Positions 61,722-64,000 of a stretch of 64,000 nt of DNA are shown one piece after another. Below the pieces are notes generated by a model. That model was not told where the DNA came from. It did no database searches and saw nothing but the letters and a program-made list of their open reading frames with translations. Location of the stretch: contig OZ023214.1 of NCBI GenBank assembly GCA_963995525.1, positions 35,358,469 to 35,422,468 of the forward strand. Reading direction: 5' to 3'. The position numbers and the translations under genes were made by a program. Positions within the stretch are counted from its first letter, which is position 1. Each line of letters opens with the position of its first letter. This DNA comes from Escarpia spicata (Eukaryota; Annelida; Polychaeta; Sabellida; Siboglinidae).

Positions 61722-62381
61722 GGGTAGCCACTACCCGAAAACGGCCATATAACACATGCCTTATTTCTGCTAAGACTGAACCAGTCTTAAGCAAATTTGG
61801 AGTACTAATTAGATAAATGGATGGTATATGATATGTGAAATATTGGCTCATTTGCTTGTGTATTACCGTGACAATGAACATTTGTGGTGAGATTAATTCT
61901 CACATCCTTGAAAATTATTTTGAGCTAACAACTGTATGTGTGATTGTACAATTGTCAAGAATCATTAGCTAGAATGCCCCTCTGTCAGATAAGGTGGTTT
62001 TGGGCAAGGATATCTGACTTCATAACTGTTGATCAGGTTTTAGCATTTTTCAAGATGCCTTGAAAAATGCTCAAATCTAAAGTCCTATCTCACAACAGTC
62101 ATATTTCCTTGCCCAAAACCACCTTATCTGACAGAAGGACATTCTAGCTAATGATTCTTGACAATTGAATGATCACACATATATTTGTTAGCTCAGAATA
62201 ATTTTCAAGGATGCATGCCCCTCTGTCACACTAGAAACGTTCATTGCCATGGTAACACACAAGCAAATGAGCCCATATTCCACATATCATATACTTTCAT
62301 TTAATTAATTAGTACTCCAAATTTGGTTAAGATATGTTCAGTATTAACACAGATGTGGCTGTTTCCGGGTAGTGGCTACCC
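61722..62381. mobile_element. 660-bp foldback palindrome (MITE-like) between TTAA sites
   Basis: The two halves (about 330 bp each) are inverted copies, from GGGTAGCCACTACCCG at the left to CGGGTAGTGGCTACCC at the right, with TTAA immediately outside both ends. Shared inner words include TTTGGAGTACTAATTA, GGCTCATTTGCTTGTGT and AAGGTGGTTTTGGGCAAGGA. The centre is a hairpin, GCATTTTTCAAG / CTTGAAAAATGC (62043-62070). TTAA is the piggyBac-type target, but it is itself palindromic, so the duplication cannot be proved here. There is no coding frame. Confidence 0.75.
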
Positions 62382-62687
62382 TTAATACACTGCACAATGT
62401 TGTATGTAACAGAACTTAAAATTATGTGTTTAATAGAACACAAACTGTAATTTACAACTACAGAAAAAACACTGACATTATTCACACGACATCAAACATA
62501 GACGTAAATGCATAACTCATTCTACAATAAAAACATGTTCATGTGGATTCTCATGTCATTCAGTCACACAGCTGCATACAAAACACCTGCACATTGGTGA
62601 CACCTGCAGTGTAACTTGCCCACTAAATACCACTGAAGACACCATTGTCACCACTGACTGGTCACACACACCCTGTGGTGCCACTTG
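62382..62687 (-). other. probable 3' UTR of the convergent PHD-finger gene
   Basis: Non-coding sequence lies downstream of the minus-strand stop at 62690-62688. No clear minus-strand polyadenylation hexamer was identified. The assignment rests on position only. Confidence 0.3.
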
Positions 62688-62792
62688 TTACGTACAGCCA
62701 CAACGGAACTCTGTCGTGTCTTCTTTGACGGTGTTGTAGTTACACCCAGCACACACCGTGTGGTACCACTTGTCACAATCGTCACATTGTAC
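62688..62792 (-). CDS. terminal coding exon with C-terminal half of a PHD-type zinc finger
   Basis: On the minus strand an acceptor (GTGTTGCAG) precedes VQCDDCDKWYHTVCAGCNYN then TVKEDTTEFRCGCT and TAA. The C-x2-C ... W-Y-H-x2-C ... C-x-C pattern is the second half of a PHD finger (W preceding the H-x2-C). PHD fingers read histone tails, but similar short fingers also occur in retroelement-derived proteins, so a host or transposon origin is open. The preceding exon with the first Cys pair was not found within the next 1.2 kb. It is convergent with mib2. Confidence 0.6.
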   Translation of the reverse strand, partial: VQCDDCDKWYHTVCAGCNYNTVKEDTTEFRCGCT

Positions 62793-62993
62793 CTGCAACA
62801 CGACAACTTCTGGAGTCTCATTCACATTTGACAGCAATATCACTTATTTGATTGACTGCAGTGTATTTAATATGTTACTATTATGTGTAGATTTAAATTT
62901 ATCTATTTTAATTATGAATTACTTTATTATATTGCAATATATTTATTTTAAAATCTAACTAACTGAGCTAGTGTGTTTGTGTGACTGTGCGTG

Positions 62994-62994
<1 letters not shown>

Positions 62995-63081
<87 letters not shown>

Positions 63082-63285
63082 TATGTGCTTGAAATGTCTA
63101 TGGTATATGCTTGTAATGTATGTGTGGTATGTGCTTGTAATGTGTGTGTGTGTGTGGTATGTGCTTGAAATGTATGTGCAGGTAATGTGTGTAGTATGTG
63201 CTTGAAATGTGTGTGTGGTATGTGCTTGTAATGTGTGTGTGTGTGTGTGTGTGGTATGTGCTTGTAATATGTGTGGTATGTGCTT
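62995..63285. repeat. TG microsatellite with degenerate GTATGTGCTTG repeats
   Basis: About 43 uninterrupted TG repeats (62995-63080) are followed by imperfect GTGGTATGTGCTTGTAATGT units to about 63285. Val-Cys frames across it are artefacts. Confidence 0.95.
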
Positions 63286-63687
63286 GAAATGGGGGAGGGT
63301 ATGTTTGTATGTATTTTCCTTTTAGACGGTTTGCATCTCGGGCACCAAACTTTCTGTGATTAAGGAGAGACTGCAGCTAAAATACTTTGTTTTGGAGATT
63401 TTCTGCTGGCTAAGCATGTTTATCAGTTTTAGGGTTCGTTCCAAACATTTAGATGGTTTCGAGGACTGCTGTCTATCTGTCGTAAATATGGCTTGTGTAG
63501 TAATACTAAACAACAGAAAACTCCCCTAAAATTGATTTAGCCGTTGATGAGTCAGTTGCATTAAAGTCCAATTCTGTGGTGTGTTATTTAATATATGCAG
63601 CTGGCTTAATTGCATAGTGCATGCTATTGTTGAAATAATAAAAAGATTTGATTTTGATCATTAGACAACTTGTGAAAGTACGAATAG
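63286..63687. other. non-coding, nothing recognised
   Basis: A 63-codon minus-strand frame (63322-63513) has no recognisable motif and no convincing splice sites. I leave it uncalled. Confidence 0.4.
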
Positions 63688-64000
63688 CAGGCCTGGGGTA
63701 ATAGTAATATGTAATTATTACAAATATTGAAGTAATAGGTTGAGCAAAAACTCAATGTAATAGTAATAGGACGCAATGTAATATAATTTGACCTATTACT
63801 TTTATATTACTATTGAACATTTAAACCAAATTTCAACTACATAATAATTCCATTTGATTAGGTTGTAGATTCCACTAGTTTCTCCAGGTTTTATGGTTGC
63901 TCCCCCTTGTCAACTTCAGCATGGTCCTGGTGAAGTTTTACCCTAGAGTTTGATGAGCGTTTACCTAGTAAGATACACTGGTACAGTGTAACTGCTGCAT
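63688..64000 (+). mobile_element. possible left end of a hAT-like element (runs off the window)
   Basis: CAGGCCTGGGGTAATAGTAA at 63688 resembles the CAG-CCTGGG ends of hAT elements, including the one at 13333. It is followed by many ATTAC/GTAAT subterminal words. The right end would be outside the window, so this rests on terminus similarity alone. Confidence 0.35.

Noticed and set aside
62971..63205. Val-Cys dipeptide frames
   Set aside because: They come from the TG microsatellite.
63322..63513. 63-codon minus-strand frame considered as the preceding exon of the PHD gene
   Set aside because: It has no Cys pair for the first half of a PHD finger and no convincing donor in the right phase.

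Overview
The window is animal nuclear DNA. It shows spliced coding exons with GT-AG junctions, long introns, non-LTR retrotransposon debris, hAT-type transposons, a tRNA-like SINE and very large minisatellites. Gene content and repeat types suggest an invertebrate bilaterian, most likely a lophotrochozoan such as a mollusc. The species cannot be fixed from the sequence alone. No bacterial or phage features were seen.

Layout: (1) 1-8379, minus strand: the first two coding exons of a dishevelled (dvl) gene, encoding most of the DIX domain; the rest of dvl lies left of the window. (2) 8380-9351: the divergent intergenic/promoter region, ending in a probable non-coding first exon of mib2. (3) 9352-17188: the large 5' intron of mib2, filled with a dead jockey/CR1-type LINE, a hAT element with target-site duplication, a LINE 3' end and a 55-bp tandem repeat. 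(4) 17195-59514, plus strand: the complete coding region of mind bomb 2 (mib2), a RING E3 ubiquitin ligase of the Notch pathway. It has 18 coding exons that join with consistent phases into exactly 2700 nt (899 residues plus stop). The domain order is MIB/HERC2, ZZ, MIB/HERC2, Mib repeat region, about nine ankyrin repeats, RING, RING. (5) 59515-61700: 3' UTR and polyadenylation region. (6) 61722-62381: a 660-bp foldback palindrome between TTAA sites. (7) 62688-62792, minus strand: the last coding exon of a convergent gene ending in half of a PHD finger. (8) 62995-64000: a TG microsatellite and the start of a possible second hAT-like element.

The striking feature is the architecture of mib2 introns. 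At least seven tandem arrays (units 25, 33, 38, 43, 50, 63 and 95 bp) straddle an exon-intron junction: each unit carries a copy of the exon edge plus its splice donor or acceptor. A ~30-bp array in intron 3 copies an acceptor, and three further arrays run up to or near acceptors. Where the exon edge encodes conserved MIB2 residues, the exon must be the template and the array the copy. In most arrays unit length and stop codons leave only the exon-proximal copy productive. In two cases (63-bp donor array after exon 8, 33-bp acceptor array before exon 11) units are multiples of three with open frames, so use of other copies would add 21-residue or 11-residue modules to the protein.

Functional context: Dishevelled (Wnt) and Mind bomb 2 (Notch ligand ubiquitylation) are head-to-head neighbours here. 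DVL1 and MIB2 also share one chromosomal band in human (1p36.33), which suggests old linkage.
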